NCBI GenBank assembly: GCA_017134815.1
Contig: CP071032.1
Span: 1,670,001 to 1,734,000 of the forward strand
Direction: 5' to 3'
DNA length: 64,000 nt
From: Lentisphaerota bacterium
Lineage (GTDB): Bacteria > Verrucomicrobiota > Lentisphaeria > Victivallales > Victivallaceae
In this document: positions 25,833-33,471 of the stretch, piece by piece
Position numbering within the stretch: position 1 is the stretch's first letter
How the letters are laid out: each line of letters starts with the position of its first letter
Program-made: the position numbers and the translations under genes
The notes under the pieces: model-generated
What the model saw: only the letters and a program-made list of their open reading frames with translations
Database searches by the model: none
Told to the model about the DNA's origin: nothing

Positions 25833-26150
25833 GCTTTCCTTCTTTATCTAAAGTTCCTGATTTAATCCCTCTCAGATTATTCTGATTAAGACAATAACAG
25901 TATACAGATTCTTTTCAAGCAATAATAAACATCACGAAATGTTTATTTTTATGCACAAAAATAAAAAAAATAATGCATTTTTTTGCAGAAATAGCAGATC
26001 AAATAATACTTTTGGATGTCTACCTAATTAAGGAGTCGGAGTAACTAATGCGGTTAAAATTAAATAAGTCTCTGCCTGCGGTCAGAGCTTCTAATTATTA
26101 ACATGTACAAATATGTCGCCAGTTGCGACATACACGAACAGGAGCTTATT
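25833..26150. other. Divergent AT-rich intergenic region
   Basis: About 318 bp between rnhC (leftward) and the SET-domain gene (rightward). It is strongly AT-rich with poly-A and poly-T tracts (around 25950-25985). No gene is supported. An open frame from 26103 is merely the upstream extension of the SET gene. Confidence 0.5.
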
Positions 26151-26681
26151 ATGTTTTTCTTTGATATGCAAATAAAGAAAAGCTGCGCCGGATATGGCCT
26201 CTTTGCTGCTGAGGACGTAGACAAAGGCGCGGTCGTCGGGATTTTTCCAATGAATTCCCGGCTTATGGCAGAAGAGGATTTCAAAGAGGAACAGCAAAAA
26301 GGCAATTCAAAAGTTACATCTACCGGGATTAGATACGTTGGAAGGCTCTTCCTTTTCAGAGACTCTGATCAAAATGAAGCCTTTCCAAACCATTCATTCA
26401 ATCCCTCGCTTTTATATCATTGCGGCATATTATTCGCCAAACGCAGAATCAATGCCGGTGACGAAATGACTGTCGATTACAGTTATTTACTCGCCAGTTC
26501 TGACGCAAGTGCCTTCCCGGACTGCAATACCGGCAGAAAGGTCAAAGCCGTCAGCCCGGCTGAATGTATGCTGAAAAGCGCCAGCGAGCTAATCTCATTA
26601 ATCAAATCAACCAACTGGGATGAAGTAGTTACGGATGAACAGATTCGTTATCCGGCTTACTCGCCGACACTGCACATGTAG
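26151..26681 (+). CDS. SET-domain protein (putative lysine methyltransferase)
   Basis: Compact bacterial SET protein. The two hallmark stretches are present: a central PNHSFNPS (NHSxNP motif, S-adenosylmethionine pocket) and a later GDEMTVDYSYLL (catalytic tyrosine region). The N-terminus (GYGLFAAEDVDKGAVVG) is the usual opening strand, and a Cys sits near the C-terminus (post-SET position). The ATG at 26151 has AGGAG at 26140 with good spacing; ATG 26103 has none. The protein is 176 aa. SET enzymes methylate lysines; in Chlamydiae a homologue (NUE) acts on histone-like proteins, but the target here is unknown. It is monocistronic. Confidence 0.85.
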   Translation: MFFFDMQIKKSCAGYGLFAAEDVDKGAVVGIFPMNSRLMAEEDFKEEQQKGNSKVTSTGIRYVGRLFLFRDSDQNEAFPNHSFNPSLLYHCGILFAKRRINAGDEMTVDYSYLLASSDASAFPDCNTGRKVKAVSPAECMLKSASELISLIKSTNWDEVVTDEQIRYPAYSPTLHM

Positions 26682-26705
26682 CTTTTTAGAATAAAAGAAG
26701 CATTT

Positions 26706-26732
26706 AAGCCCGATTTTTTCGGGCTTTTTTTT
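26706..26732 (+). terminator. Intrinsic terminator of the SET gene
   Basis: Stem AAGCCCGA/TCGGGCTT (26706-26713 with 26719-26726), 5-base T loop, then a T run to 26732. Confidence 0.95.
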
Positions 26733-26782
26733 GATACCTGGAAACAACGTGAATATATCCGGTACCATTTTCAACTCAATAG

Positions 26783-26819
26783 AAAAAAGAAACCGCCTTC
26801 CGACACACGGAAGGCGGTT
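26783..26819 (-). terminator. Intrinsic terminator of the S1/P1 nuclease gene
   Basis: Perfect 12-bp stem AACCGCCTTCCG/CGGAAGGCGGTT (26791-26819) with a 5-base loop. Read leftward it is followed by TCTTTTTTCT, 21 bp past the nuclease stop codon. Confidence 0.93.
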
Positions 26820-26839
26820 AGACTGATGGGGCTTCTCTC

Positions 26840-27964
26840 TCAATAAAATTTTACATCCACTTCTTTAATCTCAAAGAGATGCTTGACGTTTTTGTCTTTC
26901 AGAAGACTCTGTATATAGTCAACGTAAGCTGAAGAGGCGGATTCAGGGTCATAAATCGCATTAAGTAAATTTGCCAGGCGAACTCCGGCTTTGTATACCT
27001 GGGTCTGAGCCACGTTTTTCGCTTTCTCAAGGTAACTTTGAGTCAACCGGTCAATGTATATGTGATTATTTGATACATACGAATTCTGGAAGATTGCTGG
27101 ATCTGCAGCAGAAGTAACCGCGGCAGTCGCAGAATCTTCGCACCATTCCATTACATCAGCGGTAGCGGACACTTCTTTGTCCAAACCGGCGAATTTGCTG
27201 TTCAAGGTACTGACCATTTTGGCAATGAACGCTTCATCCTGGGTTGTCAGGTCACATGAATCGGCATAAGGTACCTGCTGATTGGCATTGGCCATGGCAT
27301 CCCAGAATGCATGCAGGTTTGTTGCGCTTTGTGAATTACCGTCAATGATGCTTATTTGTTCGGGGCTGTTGATGTACACCCAGTTGCCGCCGCGAGTAGT
27401 TGGGACATTTGAACCGCTTCTGATATCGCACAGGTGCATCGGGCAGGTCATGTCCGCAATATTATGAATAATAAGTCTTAAAGCAAACGCTTTTTCCTCC
27501 TGAGTTGTGTCTCCTGCCAGTGATTTGACAGCTGCCCGCAAAGTGGTCAGTACATTATCACCGTCAGTTGCGATGATTTCTTTTTCCAGCAATGACCTGA
27601 TACTTGCAGGGGCCGGTGGATTGTTTAAATCTACTGGAATGTCTATGTAATGTGCGGCACTGTAAAACGATTTGGCTTTGCCGCTGGTCCACCAGCCTTT
27701 TTTAATTTCGTCCATCCAGCTGGCAGTTGCTGTCATGTAGTTATTACTTGACGAATAACACTTTACCTGCCCTGGAAGATTAATCTGCCTCGCCAGCAGT
27801 GCGTTAACCGCTTTGCGGGTTTTATCTGACAAGCGTTTTTCAGCCAGAGCCGCGGCTACTGAGTGCCCGGTGTTCCACCACCCCAGACTGGTTAAAGGAA
27901 AAAGAATCAAACTAATCAGACCTGTCAGGATCAGTTTATAACCGGCAGCAAAAGAAACCTTCAT
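26840..27964 (-). CDS. Secreted S1/P1-type nuclease
   Basis: Zinc-dependent single-strand nuclease/3'-nucleotidase. The signal peptide ends TSLG and the mature protein would start WWNTGH, so the N-terminal Trp and His at mature position 6 can coordinate zinc as in P1 nuclease. Further ligands are in AAHYIDIP, LIIHNIADMTCPMHL and TNLHAFWDAM. The family's predicted all-helical fold fits the 374 aa length. It is probably periplasmic or extracellular, supplying nucleosides and phosphate or digesting foreign nucleic acid. It is monocistronic with its own terminator. Confidence 0.88.
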   Translation of the reverse strand: MKVSFAAGYKLILTGLISLILFPLTSLGWWNTGHSVAAALAEKRLSDKTRKAVNALLARQINLPGQVKCYSSSNNYMTATASWMDEIKKGWWTSGKAKSFYSAAHYIDIPVDLNNPPAPASIRSLLEKEIIATDGDNVLTTLRAAVKSLAGDTTQEEKAFALRLIIHNIADMTCPMHLCDIRSGSNVPTTRGGNWVYINSPEQISIIDGNSQSATNLHAFWDAMANANQQVPYADSCDLTTQDEAFIAKMVSTLNSKFAGLDKEVSATADVMEWCEDSATAAVTSAADPAIFQNSYVSNNHIYIDRLTQSYLEKAKNVAQTQVYKAGVRLANLLNAIYDPESASSAYVDYIQSLLKDKNVKHLFEIKEVDVKFY

Positions 27965-28321
27965 CAGTAGTCTCCGATCATTGAGTTGAAACTTCGAAAA
28001 AAACAGTGCGAAATTCTCTCAAACACTTCCTTTTGCCAGCCCGCTTTTCAAAAGTCAGAATGCTGAAATCTCCAGCTGTAACTTTAACTGCAGAAACTCC
28101 GATATTACAGCTAAAAAACGAATTCGTCAACACTTATAACTGAAAAAAGTAAGACATTATTCAATTTAATCGCAATTTTATTTGCCAGATAATATTAATC
28201 TATTAAGCGCTGCAAAGAGTTTAATGCATGATTTGCTAATTCACTGTATCGGGGTTATCGTTATCCTGAAAATAAAGATAAAGAACAGCAGATTTTTAAT
28301 CAAAAACAGGACAGGCAGGGT
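27965..28321. other. Divergent intergenic region
   Basis: About 357 bp between the nuclease (leftward) and the DnaQ-like gene (rightward). No open frame, repeat or RNA gene is recognised; promoters for both genes are expected here. Confidence 0.5.
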
Positions 28322-29119
28322 ATGCAGGAACTCATACTTGAAAAACCGATGATATTTTTCGATTTAGAAACTACCGGCACCTCAGTTGCCAAGGATCGAA
28401 TTGTAGAAATGTCAGTAATAAAAATTATGCCGGATGGGAAAAAAATAATCAAGACCCTGCTGGTCAATCCAGAAATGCCGATTCCATCCGGAGCCTCTGA
28501 GGTCCACGGTATTACCGATGCAAAAGTAGCTGATGCCCCCGCTTTCAGCGTTATTGCCAGTAACCTTATGAAATATTTTGATGGCTGTGATCTTGCCGGC
28601 TACAATATTCTGAAGTTTGATATTCCGATGCTGGTCAACGAATTTAAACGCTGCGGTATGGAGTTTTCCATGGAAGGACGCAGGGTTGTAGACGTTTTCA
28701 ATATATTCTGCAAGCTCTTTCCCAGAACCCTGACTGCCGCCTATAAGCTATTTTGCGGCAAGGAACTGGAGGGAGCCCACGGCGCAGAAGCTGACACTCT
28801 TGCAACTATTGAAGTACTGCTGGGACAGCTAAAGCAACATGAGGAACTGCCACGGGATGTTGAAGGCCTGCATGACTTCTCCGACATGAGCGACCCGGAT
28901 GCTATTGACAAGGCAGGCCGCTTCAAATGGTCCGGAGATGAAGCGATTGTTGCATTCGGTAAAAATTCAGGCATGCCACTGCGTGATATGGCAGTCAATA
29001 ATCCGGGTTTTTTCAAATGGATTCTGAATGCTGACTTTGATGAAGACACCAAAGCTGTCGCGGCTAAAGCCCTGCGTGGCGAATTTCCGGAAAGGGAAGA
29101 AAATGCAGAAAAAGATTGA
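28322..29119 (+). CDS. DnaQ-like DEDDh 3'-5' exonuclease with DUF3820-like C-terminus
   Basis: Exonuclease of the DNA polymerase III epsilon superfamily. Exo I is FDLETTGTS (near residue 13), Exo II NILKFDIPML, and Exo III HGAEADTLAT, giving the DEDDh set. After about residue 195 a short domain (FKWSGDEAIVAFGKNSGMPL...PGFFKWIL) matches the DUF3820 style found fused to such exonucleases. This supports a repair or RNA-processing exonuclease rather than the replicative proofreader. AGGGT lies close before the ATG. Its stop overlaps the following gene by 17 bp. Confidence 0.88.
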   Translation: MQELILEKPMIFFDLETTGTSVAKDRIVEMSVIKIMPDGKKIIKTLLVNPEMPIPSGASEVHGITDAKVADAPAFSVIASNLMKYFDGCDLAGYNILKFDIPMLVNEFKRCGMEFSMEGRRVVDVFNIFCKLFPRTLTAAYKLFCGKELEGAHGAEADTLATIEVLLGQLKQHEELPRDVEGLHDFSDMSDPDAIDKAGRFKWSGDEAIVAFGKNSGMPLRDMAVNNPGFFKWILNADFDEDTKAVAAKALRGEFPEREENAEKD

Positions 29120-29912
29120 GAGCCTTTTTAAACTTCTTGACGATGAAAATGAAAATATTGTAAAAACCGCTATGAGCGAATTGCTCAAGCACGAAAATGA
29201 TATTGCTGAATGGCTTGCTCATCATCAGGAAAGCACTAATAACCGCTTGCGTAAACGCATTCACCAGCTGCAGGCAATTATTACCATGCGGCAACGGCGG
29301 CGTGATTTCGCAAACCTTCTTGACGATGAAAATGTTTCACTTATTGACGGACTTATTGCAGTCCATCAGCAGTGGTACGACAATGATTCTGAGCGGGCAA
29401 TTAAAGCCATGTGGGAAAAACTGATCGAAAGCTCAGAACGTTTTGCGCCCGACAGCCTCGAAAAACTAGCATATTTCATGCGCAAGTGTGGCTTCAACAG
29501 TGTAGACCCGGATGAGCTGCAGGCGGATTACTTCTGCCTCGGACCGGTACTGGAAGAAATGACCGGGGCAGATTTTATCCTGTGCTCAATCGGCATGGCT
29601 GTTGCCGCCCACTGGAAACTTGAACTGAAAGTTGCCCGTTTCGTGGGAAAATTCGCTCTGATAGACGGCTCAGGAAAAGCACTTTTTCCGTACAACGGGT
29701 GGCAACTGCTGCCACACGTGGTCCCGGCAAAATGTGAGTTCTGGACCAACAAACAACTGCTGCAGCTGGCTTCAACCATGCTTTTTCTGTTTTCAGTGAG
29801 TTCTGACAGTTTCCGCTATATTCATACTATCGGGCACTCACTGGCCGGAATTATCGGAGAAGACGAACTGGGGTTTCTTCCCTACCCTTATAAACACAGC
29901 GAGGATGAATAA
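29103..29912 (+). CDS. SirB1/transglutaminase-like family protein (divergent)
   Basis: N-terminal helical repeats (LLDDENENIVKTAMSELL and LLDDENVSLIDGL) are followed by a region laid out like SirB1_N proteins: a segment AYFMRKCGFNSVDPDEL, then EEMTGADFILCSIGMAVAAHWKLEL where a SirB1 protein has its Gly-Ile-Pro and Cys-free core, then GKFALID. The match is one of layout and is not strong. Function of the family is unknown. The start at 29103 lies inside the exonuclease gene (17-bp overlap), preceded by GGGAAG, so the two are coupled. No signal peptide. Confidence 0.6.
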   Translation: MQKKIESLFKLLDDENENIVKTAMSELLKHENDIAEWLAHHQESTNNRLRKRIHQLQAIITMRQRRRDFANLLDDENVSLIDGLIAVHQQWYDNDSERAIKAMWEKLIESSERFAPDSLEKLAYFMRKCGFNSVDPDELQADYFCLGPVLEEMTGADFILCSIGMAVAAHWKLELKVARFVGKFALIDGSGKALFPYNGWQLLPHVVPAKCEFWTNKQLLQLASTMLFLFSVSSDSFRYIHTIGHSLAGIIGEDELGFLPYPYKHSEDE

Positions 29913-29995
29913 TACTTTTCCTTGCAAGCTGTTGTTTAAGCATTATATTGGTATACTGGTTGCGTATGTCTTTCTCATAAATTCTGGAGCTTATT

Positions 29996-30505
29996 ATGGA
30001 TGCTGAAAACGGCAATGCCTATAGTAATAATAATCACAGACGGGTACCTTTCAAGATTCCGGACGATTCAATTTTTCAGCAATGGGTGGCAGGTTCAAAG
30101 GTAATTGCCGGAATTTTTCCACTGTTAAGTGACAGCAGTTTATCACCGGATATTATGCTGGGCAATGTCCCGTCACTGTTTTCCAAACTCAAAAGAAATA
30201 AAAAGGGATTCTGGCCCCGCGGCATTTGTGAGTATATTGCCATACCGGTTTACCTGTCAGATGAGTTTAACTCATCAATTATCGACTTTGTGCACCATCG
30301 CCCAAACTATAAATGGGCTTTGCGTCATGAGCCGGTCCTGTACAACTACCGGACGAATAAAGCTGAAATGCACATAGGCAGCGAGCCCAAGGACGCGGTT
30401 TTTCGCCCGTTTCTGTTCTCAGTGGTGGTCAGCACCCTTTCAGAATATTCCAAACTTGCTGGATTTTCCGGTGGTTTGACTATTAACGGCATATCAGCCG
30501 TTTAA
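29996..30505 (+). CDS. Unknown soluble protein
   Basis: Not recognised. A 169-residue protein without signal peptide or membrane helix. The ATG has GGAGC eight bases upstream. The N-terminal 20 residues are polar (Asn-rich) and the rest mixed alpha/beta with several conserved-looking aromatic and Pro residues (FWPRGICEYIAIPVYL, HRPNYKWALRHEP). The 3' end overlaps the convergent hemolysin III gene by 4 bp. It lies 83 bp after the SirB1-like gene and may be cotranscribed with it. No function is suggested. Confidence 0.65.
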   Translation: MDAENGNAYSNNNHRRVPFKIPDDSIFQQWVAGSKVIAGIFPLLSDSSLSPDIMLGNVPSLFSKLKRNKKGFWPRGICEYIAIPVYLSDEFNSSIIDFVHHRPNYKWALRHEPVLYNYRTNKAEMHIGSEPKDAVFRPFLFSVVVSTLSEYSKLAGFSGGLTINGISAV

Positions 30506-31146
30506 GTCAGGCAGAGAACGCTGAAAAAATGCAGCGTGCTTCCTCCAAGTACAAACAAATGCCACACCGCATGTGCATAGGGAAGTCTCTTCATGGCATA
30601 GAAAATAACCCCGGCTGTATAAGTGACTCCTCCGGCCAGCAACAGCCCGAAAGCCAGCGGCGGCATGGAATCAAACATTGCCTTCAAAGCGATGACACAG
30701 AGCCAGCCCATACCGATATACATTACCAGAGAAAGTTTTTTCAGACGGGCCATACAGCAGCATTTAAGGATTATTCCGGCAATACCGATTCCCCAGACCA
30801 GACCAAAAATCGTCCAGCCAAGCGCTCCTCCAACCCCAACCAGCATAACCGGTGTATAAGTACCAGCAATCAGTAGAAAAATAGCGGCATGATCCAGTAC
30901 TTTAAAAAAGCGTTTGGCCTTGGAGTCAGTCACACTGTGGTACAGGGTTGAAGCCAGAAATAAGAGCATCTGGCAGATGCCGAAAATTGAAAAAGTAATT
31001 ACGTGCCACATGGACCCGTACAGTACAGCGTTCACAACCAGTATCGCCAGGCCACAGGCGCACATAAGAAAGCCGATACCATGTGTCAGGCTGTTTGCCA
31101 CCTCCTCGCCAGCGGTGTAACCATGTTCATTCAAAACCCGGTTCAT
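30502..31146 (-). CDS. trhA: Hemolysin III family membrane protein (TrhA/YqfA, PAQR)
   Basis: Seven-helix membrane protein of the PAQR superfamily. The N-terminus EEVANSLTHGIGF with conserved His, then STLYHSVTDSKAKRFFKVLDHAAIFLLIAGTYTP type features (STLYHS, KVLDHAA, GTYTP) and a late HAVWHLFVLGG are diagnostic. His and Asp residues suggest a bound metal. In E. coli the protein helps membrane energetics; hemolysis is a heterologous effect. At 214 aa it is complete. It is probably a single-gene unit, converging on the unknown gene. Confidence 0.9.
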   Translation of the reverse strand: MNRVLNEHGYTAGEEVANSLTHGIGFLMCACGLAILVVNAVLYGSMWHVITFSIFGICQMLLFLASTLYHSVTDSKAKRFFKVLDHAAIFLLIAGTYTPVMLVGVGGALGWTIFGLVWGIGIAGIILKCCCMARLKKLSLVMYIGMGWLCVIALKAMFDSMPPLAFGLLLAGGVTYTAGVIFYAMKRLPYAHAVWHLFVLGGSTLHFFSVLCLT

Positions 31147-31217
31147 ATATATAAAAATCCTGAATTTCAGATATTTACAATTGCTTTTAATTTAGCACCC
31201 TAATCTGAAACAACAAG

Positions 31218-32387
31218 TTATTTCCCGATAAAATAAGTTTTCAAAGGAGGAAAACCGTTGAAGTCTACTGACGCATAACTAGCTGTATATGCCCCGGCAG
31301 TCAGCCAGTATACCCGGTCTCCCGGACACAGGTTCACCGGAATACGGTACCGGTAATCTTCATACATCACATCCTGACTGTCACAGGTCGGCCCGGCCAG
31401 AATGCCGTCTTCACAGGCAAAGTCAGCCTTTTCACAAACCAGCGGATACTTAATGCATTCCTCCCAGGTCTCTGCCAGCCCGTTAAACTTGCCGGCATCA
31501 AGAAAAACCCAGCGGTCGACTGCTACTCTTGACTTTCTGGCCACCATGACCACTTCGCTTACCAGTACCCCGGCATTGCCGACCAGGGCACGCCCTGGCT
31601 CCATGATGATGCGCGGCATATCTGCACCGAAGTCCTCCTCAAGGTAACGTTTAATTTCTGAAGCGTAGACCTCAAGCGGATTCGTCTTGGAAATATAGTT
31701 TGCCGGCAGACCTCCGCCGAGATTAATCATTTCCAGCCTGATATTTTGTTCGGACATATTGTCAAAAATATACTTGGTAATAGATATGGCAGTATCCCAG
31801 GTCCCGACATCGCGCTGCTGGGAGCCGACATGAAATGACACCCCGTAAGGATTCAGCTTCAGTTCCCGTGCCAGCAGCAGCAAGTCTGTCGCCATGTCAG
31901 GATGACAGCCGAATTTTCGCGACAGCGGCCAGTCGGCAGACGCAGCTCCTTCAGTCAGAATCCTGACATAAATTCTGGAACCGGGCGCGGCTGCCGCAAT
32001 ACTGCGAAGATCATCCTCACTGTCCGTAGCAAACAACCTGACGCCTTTTTTATATGCCAGTTGAATATCAGACAGTTTTTTGATAGTATTGCCAAAGCTG
32101 ATTTTTTCTGGGACTACTCCACAGCTTAAAACCCGCTCCATCTCGTAAATGGAAGCTACGTCAAAGCAACAGCCCAGCGAGTCAAGCAGCTGTATGATTT
32201 CCGGTGCCGGATTAGCCTTTACCGCATAGTAATTGTCAGAAAATGGAAAGTGTTCTTCAAGCTCCTGATAGCTGCGCCTGACTATATCCAGGTTCACCAG
32301 CAGAAAAGGGGTATTATATTTAGCGGCTTCCTGTTTAAACAGGTTCCATTCATTTTTAGAGTAATATTCTCCAGGACTGATCTTCAT
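31218..32387 (-). CDS. Fold-type III PLP decarboxylase (ornithine/lysine/diaminopimelate type)
   Basis: Alanine-racemase-fold PLP enzyme of the eukaryote-type ornithine decarboxylase group. PLP Lys57 lies in YYAVKANP; HVGSQQ and NLGGGLPA bind phosphate and cofactor; and GPTCDSQD (Cys335) is the catalytic Cys-Asp of ODC-type enzymes, which argues against diaminopimelate decarboxylase. At 389 aa it is normal for the family. The ATG at 32387 has GGAGG nine bases upstream; a TTG at 32408 is disfavoured. Product would be putrescine or cadaverine. Its neighbour past upp is another decarboxylase, suggesting a polyamine module. Confidence 0.87.
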   Translation of the reverse strand: MKISPGEYYSKNEWNLFKQEAAKYNTPFLLVNLDIVRRSYQELEEHFPFSDNYYAVKANPAPEIIQLLDSLGCCFDVASIYEMERVLSCGVVPEKISFGNTIKKLSDIQLAYKKGVRLFATDSEDDLRSIAAAAPGSRIYVRILTEGAASADWPLSRKFGCHPDMATDLLLLARELKLNPYGVSFHVGSQQRDVGTWDTAISITKYIFDNMSEQNIRLEMINLGGGLPANYISKTNPLEVYASEIKRYLEEDFGADMPRIIMEPGRALVGNAGVLVSEVVMVARKSRVAVDRWVFLDAGKFNGLAETWEECIKYPLVCEKADFACEDGILAGPTCDSQDVMYEDYRYRIPVNLCPGDRVYWLTAGAYTASYASVDFNGFPPLKTYFIGK

Positions 32388-32673
32388 TTTTATCAGCCTC
32401 CATGCCAAAAGATTCCAGGCCTAAACTGCACAACCCCCGTAAACGAAGGTACTGTAAATTTATAAGCTCCCATAAAACAAACAGTTAATTTACTAATCCA
32501 GCCCGGACGGACAAAAAAAAACTGCCGCCCGCCGATAATACACAAGAAATTTTTCTGTGCGCATTTAAAGCATCTCTTTACATGACTGCTTAAAACGAGT
32601 CAAAAGATAAAACGCGTTTTTATTTTTGCAAGCGGCATTATAAAAATATTCCCTCTCCAGATTACAGCAGCGG

Positions 32674-33300
32674 TTACTTTGTGCCGAATAAGCGGTCTCC
32701 CGCATCTCCAAGTCCAGGCATTATATAGCCTTTGTCATTTAGGCAGCGATCCAGTGAAGCCGTGTATACCGCAACATCAGGATGCGACTTGGTCAATTTG
32801 GCAACTCCCTCCGGCGCTGCTACAAGTGAGACAAATTTTATAGTTTTAGCACCGTGCTTCTTAACTATATCCAGAGCTTTGGTCGCAGAGTTTCCAGTAG
32901 CAAGCATGGGGTCTACCACAATTACCGCACTTTCTGCTACATTTTTCGGCAGTTTAACATAATATTCAACCGGTTCCAGAGTCTCCTCGTTACGATACAA
33001 ACCAACATGCCCGATACGGGCTTCCGGCACCAGCTCAATAAAAGCGTCTTCCATACCAAGCGCCGCCCGCAGAATCAACACACAACTGATCTCACAGCCC
33101 AAGGTCATGCAGGTAGCCTTTTCAAGCGGAGTTTCAACTTCAATCTCACGCATCGGAAAATCTGCCATTACTTCATAAAGCATAAAACCGGTAAGCTCTT
33201 TCAACAAACGCCGGAAGTCACTGTGACTGGTATCCTTATCTCTGATTTGAGTCAGTTTGTGGCGGATTAATGGGTGATTGATTACAGTAAAGTTTTTCAT
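32674..33300 (-). CDS. upp: Uracil phosphoribosyltransferase
   Basis: Salvages uracil with PRPP to UMP. The PRPP-binding loop is VVDPMLATGNSATKAL, and the C-terminus has IMPGLGDAGDRLFGT, typical of the enzyme. The ATG at 33300 has GGAG five bases upstream and gives 208 aa, the usual length; upstream in-frame starts at 33327 are disfavoured. It lies between two decarboxylases without metabolic link. About 290 bp separate it from the ODC-type gene, so a joint transcript is doubtful. Confidence 0.96.
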   Translation of the reverse strand: MKNFTVINHPLIRHKLTQIRDKDTSHSDFRRLLKELTGFMLYEVMADFPMREIEVETPLEKATCMTLGCEISCVLILRAALGMEDAFIELVPEARIGHVGLYRNEETLEPVEYYVKLPKNVAESAVIVVDPMLATGNSATKALDIVKKHGAKTIKFVSLVAAPEGVAKLTKSHPDVAVYTASLDRCLNDKGYIMPGLGDAGDRLFGTK

Positions 33301-33471
33301 TGAAACTCCATTTATTCCTCGTGACAACGTTGTAAATTCGCTGCCGCAAAATTAAATTTAAACTTATTTTATTTTCATCTAAGGACAGTATTTAAACCTT
33401 CAATGTTCAATCAATATCAGGATACTGTGAAAACTAAAACTCGCTTAAAATGCATTAACTTTCTGCTTTTG

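Noticed and set aside
25967..25987. AT-rich motif taatgcattt + TTTGCA shared with 40821-40838
   Set aside because: Two loosely similar copies in AT-rich intergenic DNA; likely chance.
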